Below, one piece after another: positions 8,929 to 17,890 of a stretch of DNA of 64,000 nucleotides. The stretch is from Sinorhizobium terangae (GTDB lineage: Bacteria; Pseudomonadota; Alphaproteobacteria; Rhizobiales; Rhizobiaceae). Made by a program: the position numbers and the translations under genes. Below the pieces are notes generated by a model. That model was not told the DNA's origin and made no database searches. It was given only the letters and a program-made list of their open reading frames with translations. The stretch spans positions 1,984,001 to 2,048,000 of the forward strand of contig NZ_CP121660.1 of assembly GCF_029714365.1 (NCBI RefSeq). Direction: 5' to 3'. Positions within the stretch are counted from its first letter, which is position 1. Every line of letters begins with the position of its first letter.

Positions 8929-9975
8929 CTAAAACTTCTGGTTCTTCACAAACGTCGCGTGCCATTTTGCCAGCATCGATACCGCCTCCTTGAGGAAGGC
9001 TGGATGGGTGCCGGGCAGGAACTCGATTCTCGGGGCTTTTCCGTCGAGCCGCAGCCGCGCGAAGACACGGCCCGCCTCGTCTCTCAGTTCCTCGGGCTTC
9101 TCCGGCTCCGGCTTGTCGCCCTCGGACAGGCGATTGAAGACAAGCTGGAAGCGCTGGTCGGTGTCTGCGGCGCGGAACCGCGGCGAACCGATTTCCTCAT
9201 CCGCCAGTCCGCGCGCCTCTTCCCTTTCGAGCAGCGCGGCGATCGCCAGCCACCGTTCCCGCCCTGCCTTCGGCGCCGGGCCGATGGCGCGGGCGAGATG
9301 GTGCGGCACGCTGTCGGCCACCTGGAGGAGGCGCGAGAGCTCGCTTTTCTGCACCGCAAGCGCATCGCCGATCACCTTGCGATCGAAGCCGCGGGCTGCG
9401 AGTGTGGCGGCAAACAGCGCCCGCTCGATAAAGGATAGGTTACGCCGTTCCGCATTTTCCTTGCCCTGGGCGAGCACCAGCTCGTTGTCGGAAAGCGGCC
9501 GGACGATCGCCTTCACCTGCAGCTCGAGCCGGCGCACGGCCTTTAGTCGCCGATGGCCATAGGCTGTCTGGTAGTGACCCTGCTTTTCCGGATGCGGACG
9601 CACGAGGATCGGCGATTGCTGGCCGTTCTCGCGGATGCTTTCGACCAGCGCCAGAAAATCGGGATCGTCCACCTCGCCGTCGGTCAGTCGGTCCTCGACG
9701 AAGGAGCCCTCGATCAACGCCGGATCGAGAGCCACGACGCGCTCACCCTGCGTTAGAGCTTCCCTGAGCACGCGTGCCTCTTCCGCCTCGCGGGTGATGT
9801 TGCCGAGCGAAAGCCCCATCGCCCGGACCGCTCCTGATGCGGCACGCGGCGCATCCGGGGTGGAGACGGTCCGCGCGTTGACAGGTGTCAACTCGCTCTC
9901 GGTCTTCTGTTCCGCCGCAGGAGCACCGCCCGCAAACAGCGCCCGCAATTCGTTCTTCCGGTTGTTGCCAGCCAT
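8929..9975 (-). CDS. repB: RepB, plasmid partitioning protein of the ParB family
   Basis: The 348-residue protein begins MAGNNRKNELRALF, typical for RepB. It continues with a ParB nuclease-like fold: VESIRENGQQSPILVRPHP, then YGHRRLKAVRRL. The KENAERRNLSFIERALFA helix and a helix-turn-helix (IGDALAVQKSELSRLLQVA) follow. RepB binds parS sites and loads the RepA ATPase to segregate the replicon. It starts 3 bp after repA ends, so the two are one operon. No repC initiator follows. Downstream lie only palindromic repeats and the convergent VOC gene. Confidence 0.92.
   Translation of the reverse strand: MAGNNRKNELRALFAGGAPAAEQKTESELTPVNARTVSTPDAPRAASGAVRAMGLSLGNITREAEEARVLREALTQGERVVALDPALIEGSFVEDRLTDGEVDDPDFLALVESIRENGQQSPILVRPHPEKQGHYQTAYGHRRLKAVRRLELQVKAIVRPLSDNELVLAQGKENAERRNLSFIERALFAATLAARGFDRKVIGDALAVQKSELSRLLQVADSVPHHLARAIGPAPKAGRERWLAIAALLEREEARGLADEEIGSPRFRAADTDQRFQLVFNRLSEGDKPEPEKPEELRDEAGRVFARLRLDGKAPRIEFLPGTHPAFLKEAVSMLAKWHATFVKNQKF
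9877..9892. promoter_or_regulatory. parS-like palindrome inside repB
   Basis: GTTGACAGGTGTCAAC has perfect 7-bp arms around a GG centre. It matches the repABC-type parS pattern GTT-N4-GC-N4-AAC at every fixed position except the central C. It sits in the first 100 bp of repB. Partition sites of repABC replicons can lie inside or beside the operon. Function is inferred from the pattern alone. Confidence 0.45.
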
Positions 9976-9978
9976 GTC

Positions 9979-11247
9979 TTAGCGCCCCCAGGCCGCATGA
10001 ATGAGGGCCTCGACTTCGCCGTTGACGGCGTTCAGCGACTCGATCGCCCGGTCGTAGGTCGCGCGGGTGAAATTCTCCCGGCCGACCTCGTAGAGCGTCT
10101 GTTTCGTCAGGCCGGCATCCGAGATCGCCGTCGATTTCACCATCGCCGACGTCAGCACGCGATCGCCGAAGAGCGAGCGCATGAAGCCGACGATCTGCGC
10201 CTGCGGTCCGTCATTGGGCTCGAAGCGGGTGACGAGGTAACGCAGAAAGTCAAAGTTGAGCTCGCCGCCGGCCTCGCGCACGACGCCGAGGAGGTCCGAG
10301 GTCATGTAGAGAAACTGGTTCATCGACGCGACGTCGAGCATCTGCGGATGCACCGTCACGATGACCGAGGTGGAGGCGCAGAGCGCCGAAAGCGTCAGAT
10401 AGCCGAGCTGTGGCGGGCAGTCGATGACGACGACGTCGTACTCGTCGGCGACGGTCGCAAGCGCCGACTGCACGCGGGCGAAGAACAGCGGACCGGCATC
10501 CGCGCCGCTCTGGCGGGCGCTCAGTGCCTGCGGCGTCGTGTGCTCGAACTCCTGCAGTTCGAGATTGCCCGGCACCAGATCGAGGCCGTCGAAATAGGTC
10601 TTGCGAATGATGTCCTTCAGCGGTCGCGCCTCGGCATCGTAGCGGATGGCGCCATAAAGCGTATCGTTGCCGGTCAGGTCCAGTTCCGGCTGATAGCCGA
10701 ACAGCGCCGAAAGCGAGGCCTGCGGGTCGAGGTCGACCGCCAGCACCCGGTGGCCGGTCAGGGCGAGATATTGGGCGAGATGGACCGACGACGTCGTCTT
10801 GCCGGAGCCGCCCTTGAAGTTGGTGACGGAGATGACCTGCAGGTGTTCGCCCTTGGCACTGTCGCGCCATTTCAGGTAGCTGCGCGCCTTGGCACCATTG
10901 CCCTTGGCGAGTGCCTGGTCGGCGAGATGGCGACGAAGGGCATTGATATCGGAGAGCGAATAGGAGCGCCGCCCGCCGGACCCGGTGTCGGGTTGGGGCC
11001 CCTCGCCCGCCAGCGACAGTTGCCGAAGATAACCGTCGGAAACCCCAATCAGCTTGGCGGCCTCGCCGGAGGTGAAGCTTCTGAGCGTCTTCATCGCCGT
11101 CGGCGCGAACAGGCGCTCGCGCATCGCCTTCAACTGCTCGGAAAGCGCCCGCGCATCCGCCGCGATCGCCTCATCCGCCGGTCGTCGATAGCCCCCGCTC
11201 AAGCCGCCTGCTTCTCCGATCGCCGCCGTTGATCCCGCCATGTCCAT
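9979..11247 (-). CDS. repA: RepA, ParA-type partitioning ATPase
   Basis: The 422-residue protein has an N-terminal helix-turn-helix (SGEAAKLIGVSDGYLRQLSL) for autorepression. It has a deviant Walker A, NFKGGSGKTTSS, and a ParA-type Walker A' (LAVDLDPQASLSALFG) and VVIDCPPQLGYL. RepA moves RepB-parS complexes along the nucleoid. I chose the ATG at 11247 because a GAGAGGG box precedes it at suitable distance. The frame extends 16 codons further upstream without such a signal. It heads the repAB operon. Confidence 0.92.
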   Translation of the reverse strand: MDMAGSTAAIGEAGGLSGGYRRPADEAIAADARALSEQLKAMRERLFAPTAMKTLRSFTSGEAAKLIGVSDGYLRQLSLAGEGPQPDTGSGGRRSYSLSDINALRRHLADQALAKGNGAKARSYLKWRDSAKGEHLQVISVTNFKGGSGKTTSSVHLAQYLALTGHRVLAVDLDPQASLSALFGYQPELDLTGNDTLYGAIRYDAEARPLKDIIRKTYFDGLDLVPGNLELQEFEHTTPQALSARQSGADAGPLFFARVQSALATVADEYDVVVIDCPPQLGYLTLSALCASTSVIVTVHPQMLDVASMNQFLYMTSDLLGVVREAGGELNFDFLRYLVTRFEPNDGPQAQIVGFMRSLFGDRVLTSAMVKSTAISDAGLTKQTLYEVGRENFTRATYDRAIESLNAVNGEVEALIHAAWGR

Positions 11248-11485
11248 TCCCAAATACCCTCTCGCGTTTCGCATCGCATTTGCGGCGGCGATCAACGGTG
11301 TCCGTCTTGCGGCAGCGCAAATGCGGCCGCAACATTTCCTTACAGACCCGTCGCTGAACTACGCTGAAATGCGGGATATGCGATCAATTCCGTTAGAAGG
11401 TGATTCATCCTCTGATTCGCGTCAAGCCATTTCGGAAAATGCCGGACGGGAAGCCGCTACGCGCTTTCCTGGAATTGCTGTTGCT

Positions 11486-12478
11486 TCACCGGTTCGGCGG
11501 CGTGCGGCCGTAAAGGAGCAGCATGAGGATGATGACCACACCGTAGACGATCTGGCGGCCGGCTTCCGGCATCTGCATCACCGAGAGGATCGATTGCAGG
11601 AGCGTGATCAGGATCACGCCGGCGACCGTGCCCAGATAAGAGCCACGACCGCCGAGGATCGAGGTGCCGCCGAGCACGACGGCGGCGATCGCCGGCAGAA
11701 GATAGGCGTCGCCCATCGCCTGTGCCGCCTTCGAGGAATAGCCGGCGAGCAGCACGCCGCCGAACGCGCTCAGCGCTCCCGAAATCGCAAAGGCGATCAT
11801 GACGACGCGCCGCGTGTCGATCCCCGAAAGGTAGGCCGCGCGTTCGCTGTTGCCGATACCATAAACCGCTCGGCCGAAGGAGGTGCGTGTAAACAGGAAC
11901 ACCATCATGGCGCTGATCGCGATCCAGACGAGGATGGCATTCGGCAGGCCTGGGATGACGAACCCTGTCGCGAGCCAGCGCACCGCCGGCGGCGCGGAGT
12001 CTTGCGGCGAGAAGCCGCCGGTGTAGACGACCATCAATCCTTGCGCGACGACATTGCTCGCAAGCGTGACGATCATCGATGGGATGCGCAGATAGGCGAC
12101 GCCAAAGCCATTCAGCAGGCCGAAGGCCGCGCCGCAGAGGATCCCGAAAGGAATGGCGATCACCGGTCCGATGCCTCCGAAGCTGGCGGCGGCACAGGCC
12201 ATCATCGCGCCGGTCGTCATCACCCAGGGGATGGAGAGATCGATGTGGCCGAGAAGAATCACCACCATGACGCCGGCGGCCACGACCCCGAGAAATGAAG
12301 CGACCTTGAGCTGTTGCAGGAGGTAGCCGAGTGACAGAAAATTGCTGGAATAAAGGCTGCTCAGGAAGAGCAGCAGGAGGATGCAGCCGAAGGCGGTGAG
12401 CACGGCCGGATCGGCGCGGCGGAGGAATGCCGGCAGGCGCGTCCTGATCGAGATACGGTCCTCGGATGTGTCGCTCAT
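11486..12478 (-). CDS. CUT2 sugar ABC transporter permease
   Basis: The 330-residue inner-membrane protein has 8-10 hydrophobic segments. It carries the RbsC-type hallmarks GHIDLSIPWVMTTGAMM and the repeated SILGGRGSYLGTVAGV near the C terminus. It forms the channel with its partner permease and the double ATPase. The ATG at 12478 overlaps the upstream permease stop (ATGA), so I reject the longer frame. It is the last gene of a four-gene operon (binding protein, ATPase, two permeases). Confidence 0.9.
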   Translation of the reverse strand: MSDTSEDRISIRTRLPAFLRRADPAVLTAFGCILLLLFLSSLYSSNFLSLGYLLQQLKVASFLGVVAAGVMVVILLGHIDLSIPWVMTTGAMMACAAASFGGIGPVIAIPFGILCGAAFGLLNGFGVAYLRIPSMIVTLASNVVAQGLMVVYTGGFSPQDSAPPAVRWLATGFVIPGLPNAILVWIAISAMMVFLFTRTSFGRAVYGIGNSERAAYLSGIDTRRVVMIAFAISGALSAFGGVLLAGYSSKAAQAMGDAYLLPAIAAVVLGGTSILGGRGSYLGTVAGVILITLLQSILSVMQMPEAGRQIVYGVVIILMLLLYGRTPPNR

Positions 12479-13455
12479 TGGAACCAGTCCAGACGGTTGC
12501 GCACCCGCAGCAGAGCGATGGAGCCGATGCTGACCGCGATCATCAGGACGACACCCTGGAGAAGCGGCTGCCACAGCGGATCGACGTCGAAGACAAAGAG
12601 CATATCACCGGTCGTGCGGGCGGCGAAGGCACCGAAGATCGCGCCGACGGCGCTACCGCGGCCACCATAGAGCGAGACGCCGCCGAGCACGACGGCCGCG
12701 ATCGACCAGAGCGTGTAGCCGCTGCCGCTGGCATAGGCCGCCTCGCCGGTATAGGTGAAGAAGGTCAGGAACAGTCCGCCCATCGCCGCGAGCAATCCGG
12801 CGAGCGTATAGGCTGCAAACTTGCCGCGCCGGATCGGCACGCCGGACATGAAGGCCGCCTGCTCGGACGAACCGGCGGCATAGGCGGCCCTGCCAAGTCT
12901 CGATCGCCGGAAGGGCAGCCAGACCAGGAGAACCGCCGCCGCCAGCGCCACCAGGCTCGAGGGGATCACGCCGAAGAGGCGACCGGTCAGCGCATCCGCG
13001 AGGTCCTCGTTGACGGAGCCGCCGGGAAAGGGTCTCAGCAGCAGCGCCAGGCCAAAATAGACCGCCCCGGTCGCGATCGTCGCGACGATCGGCTGCAGTC
13101 GTCCATAGATCACCAACAGCCCGTTGATGGCGCCGCAAATCATGCCCACTGCCAGGACGGCAAGGACACCCAAGGCGGTCGGCAGCGGTTCGCCGACGAC
13201 GATCCATGATGCCAGGCAATTGGTCAGGATGAAGATCATGCCGACCGACAGATCGATGCCCGCCGTGATCACCACCAGCGTCTGGGCCATGGCGACGAAG
13301 GCGAACAGCACGCCCTTGTTGGCCGCGGTCTGAGCCACGTTGGCCGTCAGCCCGGCCGGGTGGTTCGCGATGTAGACGGCAAACATCAGAAGAAAGATCG
13401 CGAGCCCCATGAGTGTCCCGCGTTGCTCGTTCAACCAGTAGCGCCACTCGCTCAT
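12475..13455 (-). CDS. CUT2 sugar ABC transporter permease
   Basis: The 326-residue polytopic protein contains ITAGIDLSVGMIFILTNCLAS and GGVSLYGGRGSAVGAIFGA, the conserved motifs of ribose-type permeases. The start overlaps the end of the ATPase gene by 4 bp (13452-13455) and its stop overlaps the next permease. This tight chain implies one transcript. The two permeases are clearly different sequences, suggesting a heterodimeric channel. Confidence 0.9.
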   Translation of the reverse strand: MSEWRYWLNEQRGTLMGLAIFLLMFAVYIANHPAGLTANVAQTAANKGVLFAFVAMAQTLVVITAGIDLSVGMIFILTNCLASWIVVGEPLPTALGVLAVLAVGMICGAINGLLVIYGRLQPIVATIATGAVYFGLALLLRPFPGGSVNEDLADALTGRLFGVIPSSLVALAAAVLLVWLPFRRSRLGRAAYAAGSSEQAAFMSGVPIRRGKFAAYTLAGLLAAMGGLFLTFFTYTGEAAYASGSGYTLWSIAAVVLGGVSLYGGRGSAVGAIFGAFAARTTGDMLFVFDVDPLWQPLLQGVVLMIAVSIGSIALLRVRNRLDWFQ

Positions 13456-15005
13456 GCCGCCGTTCCCTCCCGGTCGCCGTCGTCGACGTTGAGAGCGCTC
13501 GCGATCAGCGCATGCTCGGTGATATCCCGGCCTTCAAGCTCGCGGACGATGCGGCCGTCATAGAGAACGAGGACCCGGTCGCAGCAGCCGATCAACTCGT
13601 CATAGTCGGTCGAATAGAACAGGATCGCCGCGCCGGCGTCGGCGAGCCGGCGCAGAAGCTGGTACATCTCCTGCTTGGTGCCGACATCGATACCGCGTGT
13701 CGGGTCATTGAGCAGAACGATGCGCGGCTTGCGCATCAGCCACTTGGCAATCACCACTTTCTGCTGGTTGCCGCCCGATAGCGCGCCAACCGGGATGTCG
13801 AGCCCGGCCGTCTTGATCACCAGCAGCCGCACCATTTCATCGATCAGTTGTTCTTCTGCAGTGCGGTCGATAATCCCGCCGCGCGAAACATGGTCGAGTG
13901 CGGCGAAGGAGAGGTTCTCCCGCACGGTCATCGGCAGCATCAGTCCCTCAGTCTTGCGATCTTCCGGAATAAGCGCCATGGCGCTGCGCGAGGTGCGGGC
14001 GACTGCGGGGCTGGCGATCGTCATCGGTGCGCCGTCGATGAGCACCGAGCCCGTGGTGCCGCGCAATACGCCGAAGAGAGCGAGCAGCAGGTCGCGCTGG
14101 CCCTGGCCGTCGAGCCCTCCCAGGCCCACCACCTCCCCTTCGGCGACCGAGAGCGAAATGTCGCGCAGCCGGTCGCCCCAGCCGAGATTCCGGCATTCGA
14201 GGCGGGGCGGCTTGGCGATGGCCGCACGCTGCGGCTTCGGCGGAAAGACGTTGCTGTATTCACGCCCGATCATCATCTCGACGACTTCGCTGTTGCTGCG
14301 GGTGCCGGCGCGAAAGCTTGCGACATTGCGGCCGTTGCGGAACACGGTGCAGGTGTCGGCGAGTTCGGCGATCTCATGCATGCGGTGCGAGATATAGAGG
14401 AGCGCCAGACCCTCGGAGCGCAGGCGCTTCAGCACCGCAAACACCTTGGCGACATCGCCGGCCGTCAGCGCCGAAGTCGCCTCGTCGAGAATCAGGATGC
14501 GTGGCTTTGATGCCAGCGCCTTGGCGATCTCGACCATCTGCCGGCGGGAGAGCGGCAGGTCCTTCACCGCCGCACGCGGGTGAATGTCCTCGGCGCCGGC
14601 GCGCGCCAGTGCCTCTTCCGCGATCGCGCGCTGAGCCCGGCGGTCGATCAGGCCGAAGCGGCGCGGCGGATTGGCAATGGCGATATTATCGGCGACGCTA
14701 AGGTCGGGGATCAGGGACAGCTCCTGGAAGACGCAGGCGATGCCCGCGGCCGAGGCTGCCGCCGGCGAACGGAAGGTGATGTCGTGGCCATCGAGCAGCA
14801 TACGCCCCTCATCCGCTGCCACCACGCCTGCCATGATCTTGATCAGCGTCGACTTGCCCGCGCCGTTTTCGCCGAGGATCGCGTGGATATGGCCCGCTTC
14901 GACGTCGAGCTTGGCATTGTCGAGGGCACGCACCCCGCCATAACGCTTGGATACCCCTTCCATCCGGAAGAGCGGGGACGTCGCCTGTGTCTCTGCCGTT
15001 GTCAT
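13452..15005 (-). CDS. CUT2 sugar ABC transporter ATP-binding protein (two ABC domains)
   Basis: The 517-residue protein has two fused ABC domains, normal for CUT2 importers. The first has an intact Walker A (GENGAGKSTLIKIM) and the signature-containing region LPLSRRQMVEIAKALASKPRILILDEATSAL. The second has a degenerate P-loop (GLGGLDGQGQRDLLL) but an intact signature, ALSGGNQQKVVIAKWLM. A degenerate second site is usual in this family. The start is the ATG at 15005; the open frame extends seven codons further. Confidence 0.92.
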   Translation of the reverse strand: MTTAETQATSPLFRMEGVSKRYGGVRALDNAKLDVEAGHIHAILGENGAGKSTLIKIMAGVVAADEGRMLLDGHDITFRSPAAASAAGIACVFQELSLIPDLSVADNIAIANPPRRFGLIDRRAQRAIAEEALARAGAEDIHPRAAVKDLPLSRRQMVEIAKALASKPRILILDEATSALTAGDVAKVFAVLKRLRSEGLALLYISHRMHEIAELADTCTVFRNGRNVASFRAGTRSNSEVVEMMIGREYSNVFPPKPQRAAIAKPPRLECRNLGWGDRLRDISLSVAEGEVVGLGGLDGQGQRDLLLALFGVLRGTTGSVLIDGAPMTIASPAVARTSRSAMALIPEDRKTEGLMLPMTVRENLSFAALDHVSRGGIIDRTAEEQLIDEMVRLLVIKTAGLDIPVGALSGGNQQKVVIAKWLMRKPRIVLLNDPTRGIDVGTKQEMYQLLRRLADAGAAILFYSTDYDELIGCCDRVLVLYDGRIVRELEGRDITEHALIASALNVDDGDREGTAA

Positions 15006-15075
15006 CCGTCGCCTCGGCTGCCGCAATTTTCGCGCATGCCGCGCCCGAGCGCGGCATGCGGATCAGGAAGGGCCT

Positions 15076-16200
15076 CTATTGGTTTTCCTTCGTCTGTCCC
15101 ATGATCTCCTGGGCAGTGAAGTTGATGCCGCAGGTCGGGAAGGCGTTGCCGACGAAGAAGTTGTCCGACTGGTCGGGATAGAAATCCTGGCCTTCCTTGA
15201 AGTTCGGATCCTCGACGATCGCCAGCGGCAGCTTGATCGATTGCGGCACCACCTGTCCCTCGAGTGCGGCGATCGCCGTCTTGATGGCAACGGCCACCTG
15301 AGCCGGGCCGGTGCCGGCCGACGAGCACTTCAGCCCCTCTCCGGCATGCTTGGCGCAGAACTTGCGGAAGCCGTTCTCCGTCTCGCCGCCGAAGGGGACG
15401 AAGGGATGGCCGGCATCGATCATCGCCTGCACCACGCCGGTGTCGCCGCCCTGTGCGGTGATACCGTCGAATTTCTTGTGCACGGCGATCGCATCGGCGG
15501 TCGCCTTCTGCGCCGTCGGGTCGTCCCACTTGCCGATCACCTCGACGACGTCCCATTTCTTGCCGGTCGCCGCGAAGGTTTCGTGAATGCCGTTGTGGCG
15601 GTCGGTATCGACCGACGTGCCGGCGACGCCGCGCACCTCAAGGATTTTGCCGCCCTCCGGAAGATGTTTGGCGAGCCAGTTTGCCCAGAGCACGCCTAGG
15701 CCCTTCTGGTCGACATTGACGTTAATGGCGTCCTGCGTATCGAGAATGTTGTCGAAGGCGACCAGCACGACGCCCGCTTGCTTGGCGCGCTTGATGACCG
15801 GTCCGAAGGCGGTCGGGTTCTGGGCGTTGACGATGACCGCGTCATAGCCGGAGTCGATGAAGTTGTTGATCGCCGATATCTGCGCCGGTACGTCCTCACC
15901 GGTGGAAACGACCTTGAACTCCTTGAGCTTCGCCGCGACGTCCGGTTGCGCGGCATAGGCCTTGGCCGTCTGGATCATCTGGATGCGCCACGTATTGGCG
16001 ATGAAGCCGTTGGCGAGCGCGATCCGATAGGGACCGTCTTTCTTCGGGAACTTGAAGAACTTCGTTTCGGGCGTCCAGGGCACGAAACAATCCGGTTCGG
16101 CCGCCGGACCGCTGACGATTTCGGGTTCGGCATATGCTGTCGTCGATAGAAGCGTGAGCGCAGCGGCCGTGAGGATGCCGCTGACGAATGTTCTGGTCAT
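15076..16200 (-). CDS. Periplasmic sugar-binding protein of a CUT2 transporter
   Basis: The 374-residue protein has a Sec signal (MTRTFVSGILTAAALTLLSTTAYA, cut near AYA-EP) and a type I periplasmic-binding fold: YRIALANGFIANTWRIQMIQ, DAVIVNAQNPTAFGPVIKRA, VDVDQKGLG-like hinge and GGDTGVVQAMIDAG. GGGAGGG sits 6 bp before the ATG at 16200, which decides the start over an in-frame ATG five codons upstream. It is the first gene of the transport operon. The ligand cannot be read from the sequence. Confidence 0.9.
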   Translation of the reverse strand: MTRTFVSGILTAAALTLLSTTAYAEPEIVSGPAAEPDCFVPWTPETKFFKFPKKDGPYRIALANGFIANTWRIQMIQTAKAYAAQPDVAAKLKEFKVVSTGEDVPAQISAINNFIDSGYDAVIVNAQNPTAFGPVIKRAKQAGVVLVAFDNILDTQDAINVNVDQKGLGVLWANWLAKHLPEGGKILEVRGVAGTSVDTDRHNGIHETFAATGKKWDVVEVIGKWDDPTAQKATADAIAVHKKFDGITAQGGDTGVVQAMIDAGHPFVPFGGETENGFRKFCAKHAGEGLKCSSAGTGPAQVAVAIKTAIAALEGQVVPQSIKLPLAIVEDPNFKEGQDFYPDQSDNFFVGNAFPTCGINFTAQEIMGQTKENQ

Positions 16201-16304
16201 CGAATTCCCTCCCATTTGTGGTTATGCGGGACAGGGCATCGAAACAGGGGCCGTTAGAACATCCCGCTTTGGGTGGAATCACGAAAAGCGTCCTGGTACG
16301 TTCA

Positions 16305-16412
16305 CTACAGCGCCGCGCGCCTTACCGGACGCACAAAGGACGCTGTAGCCCTTTGAAGTGCTGCATGTTTTTACCCTTAAATCGGCTAGGATTTAAGGAA
16401 ACATGGAGTAGA
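16305..16412. repeat. Interspersed repeat, two-hairpin element
   Basis: The first half (16305-16348) begins CTACAGCGCC and ends GGACGCTGTAG, forming an imperfect palindrome. The second half (16352-16412) carries TGCTGCATGTTT and a perfect hairpin CTTAAATC/GATTTAAG (16376-16397). Related copies occur near 24849-25055, 49938-50031 and 51210-51253, always between genes. Here it separates the LacI-type operator from the binding-protein gene. Confidence 0.7.
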
Positions 16413-16544
16413 ACGCACAAGGCTCGAGACGTCGAGCATTCGCCGCAGACAGCGCCTACGCTCGTTGCCAATCCGGCACGACATGTCGATACGCGAGTCC
16501 AGTGACGTCAGACAGGTCTCCTCCCGAAACGTCACAAGCGGGGA

Positions 16545-16558
16545 TGGTAGCGCTACCA
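16545..16558. promoter_or_regulatory. LacI-family operator candidate
   Basis: TGGTAGCGCTACCA is a perfect 14-bp palindrome with the central CG typical of LacI/GalR-family operators. It lies between the 3' end of the LacI-type gene and the transport operon, 345 bp upstream of the binding-protein ATG. Its regulator is probably the adjacent LacI-type protein. Confidence 0.65.
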
Positions 16559-16597
16559 ACAGGCGTTGTAAAGCGGCGCATTCTGGGCGCATGGCGG

Positions 16598-17665
16598 TCA
16601 GAATGCAGGTACAGCCGCGCGCATGGTGCTCTCGCGAATCTTCAACTCAAAGCCGAGGTCTACGACTGCTCGCCGTGGCCGCTCGCCGTCAATGGCGGCC
16701 CGCGCCATGGCGATGGCGCGCTGCCCGATCTCGTATCGAGGGGTGCGCACGCTGGTGATGGAAGGCGACGCGACCTCCATCATTTCCAGATCGTTGAAGC
16801 CGGCGATGCTGATTTGCGCCGGAACCTTCAAGCCTGCGCGATGGCAGGCGAAGAGTACGCCGAGCGCCAGATCGTCATTGTTGCAAATGACGCCGTCGAG
16901 ATCAGGGGTCTTTTCGAGCGCCTTGTGGAACAGACTTACGCCCATCGACACGCTCGAGGGCGAAATGGTTGTTGTCACGAGCACTGTGTCGAAGCGTCCG
17001 GCCTCGCGCATCACCGCTTCGTAGCCAGCGAGGCGCCGCCGCGAACGCGGGTCCATGCGGGCGCCGAGAAATCCTATCCGCTTGCAGCCGACATCGATCA
17101 GGTGTCGCGCCACCACCTTGCCGGCCTCCAGGTGGGAAAAGCCGATCATCATGTCGACCGGATCCGGCCCAATTTCCATGATCTGCACAACCGGGCAGCC
17201 GGCCTCTTGCAGCATCTGCCGTGTCGTCGGCCCCTGATCGATGCCGGAAACGATCAGCGCCGACGGACGCTGGCCGAGGAAGACCCTCAGCAATCGCTCC
17301 TCCTCCTCATCGGAATAATGCGTGTTGCCAAACTGGATCTGCAGCGGGCAATTCCCCAGACCATCGTGGATGCCGCGCAAGACTTCGGAAAAGACATTGT
17401 TCGTCAGCGACGGAACGAGTACACCGATGACATCGGCGCGCGCCGAGGCCAGCGCACGCGCGCTCGGGTTCGGCACGTAGCCCAGTTCATTGACGGCCGC
17501 GGCGATGCGCTGGCGCAGTTCCGGCGATACGCGCTCGGGATCGCGCAGCGCGCGCGAAACCGTGATGCTGCCGACGCCGGCCAGACCCGCAACATCTGCG
17601 AGCGTCGGACGGCCGCTGCCACGCCGCGATCGGTTCCTGACTTCGCTGTCGTTGGACGACGCCAC
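16598..17665 (-). CDS. LacI-family transcriptional regulator
   Basis: The 355-residue protein has an N-terminal LacI helix-turn-helix and hinge (RPTLADVAGLAGVGSITVSRALRD, then GYVPNPSARALAS). A sugar-binding-protein-like sensor domain follows (VIGVLVPSLTNNVFSEVLRG). I chose GTG 17665, preceded by GAGG. A TTG 12 bp upstream is possible. It lies directly upstream of the CUT2 operon on the same strand, so it probably represses that operon through the 14-bp palindrome and responds to the transported sugar. Confidence 0.88.
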   Translation of the reverse strand: MASSNDSEVRNRSRRGSGRPTLADVAGLAGVGSITVSRALRDPERVSPELRQRIAAAVNELGYVPNPSARALASARADVIGVLVPSLTNNVFSEVLRGIHDGLGNCPLQIQFGNTHYSDEEEERLLRVFLGQRPSALIVSGIDQGPTTRQMLQEAGCPVVQIMEIGPDPVDMMIGFSHLEAGKVVARHLIDVGCKRIGFLGARMDPRSRRRLAGYEAVMREAGRFDTVLVTTTISPSSVSMGVSLFHKALEKTPDLDGVICNNDDLALGVLFACHRAGLKVPAQISIAGFNDLEMMEVASPSITSVRTPRYEIGQRAIAMARAAIDGERPRRAVVDLGFELKIRESTMRAAVPAF

Positions 17666-17838
17666 ACCCCGCCTCAATCTGGCCTATCGGCGATGCTTGC
17701 CGCGCGGGAGAATTGCGCATGGCCTAGCGCTCCCCTCATCCGACTATCTTACGGCTTGGCATCAAAAGAAAGAACTCTCTGGCGTGCGGCGACCGCCTTG
17801 CCGGTAGGCATTGGTCAAGCAGCGACAGCCGGACAACG

Positions 17839-17868
17839 AAACAGCGCGGCACGACGGCCGCGCTGTTT
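17839..17868 (-). terminator. Hairpin terminator after the 127-residue hypothetical gene
   Basis: AAACAGCGCGGC and GCCGCGCTGTTT form a perfect 12-bp stem with a 6-base loop, ending in TTT on the minus strand. It lies 22 bp beyond the stop of the gene at 17891-18274. The U-tract is short. Confidence 0.6.
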
Positions 17869-17890
17869 GTGCGATCCAATGTCGGTACTG

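Noticed and set aside
10021..10036. Second parS-like sequence GTTGACGGCGTTCAGC in repA
   Set aside because: It has the central GC but breaks the terminal AAC and is not palindromic; likely chance.
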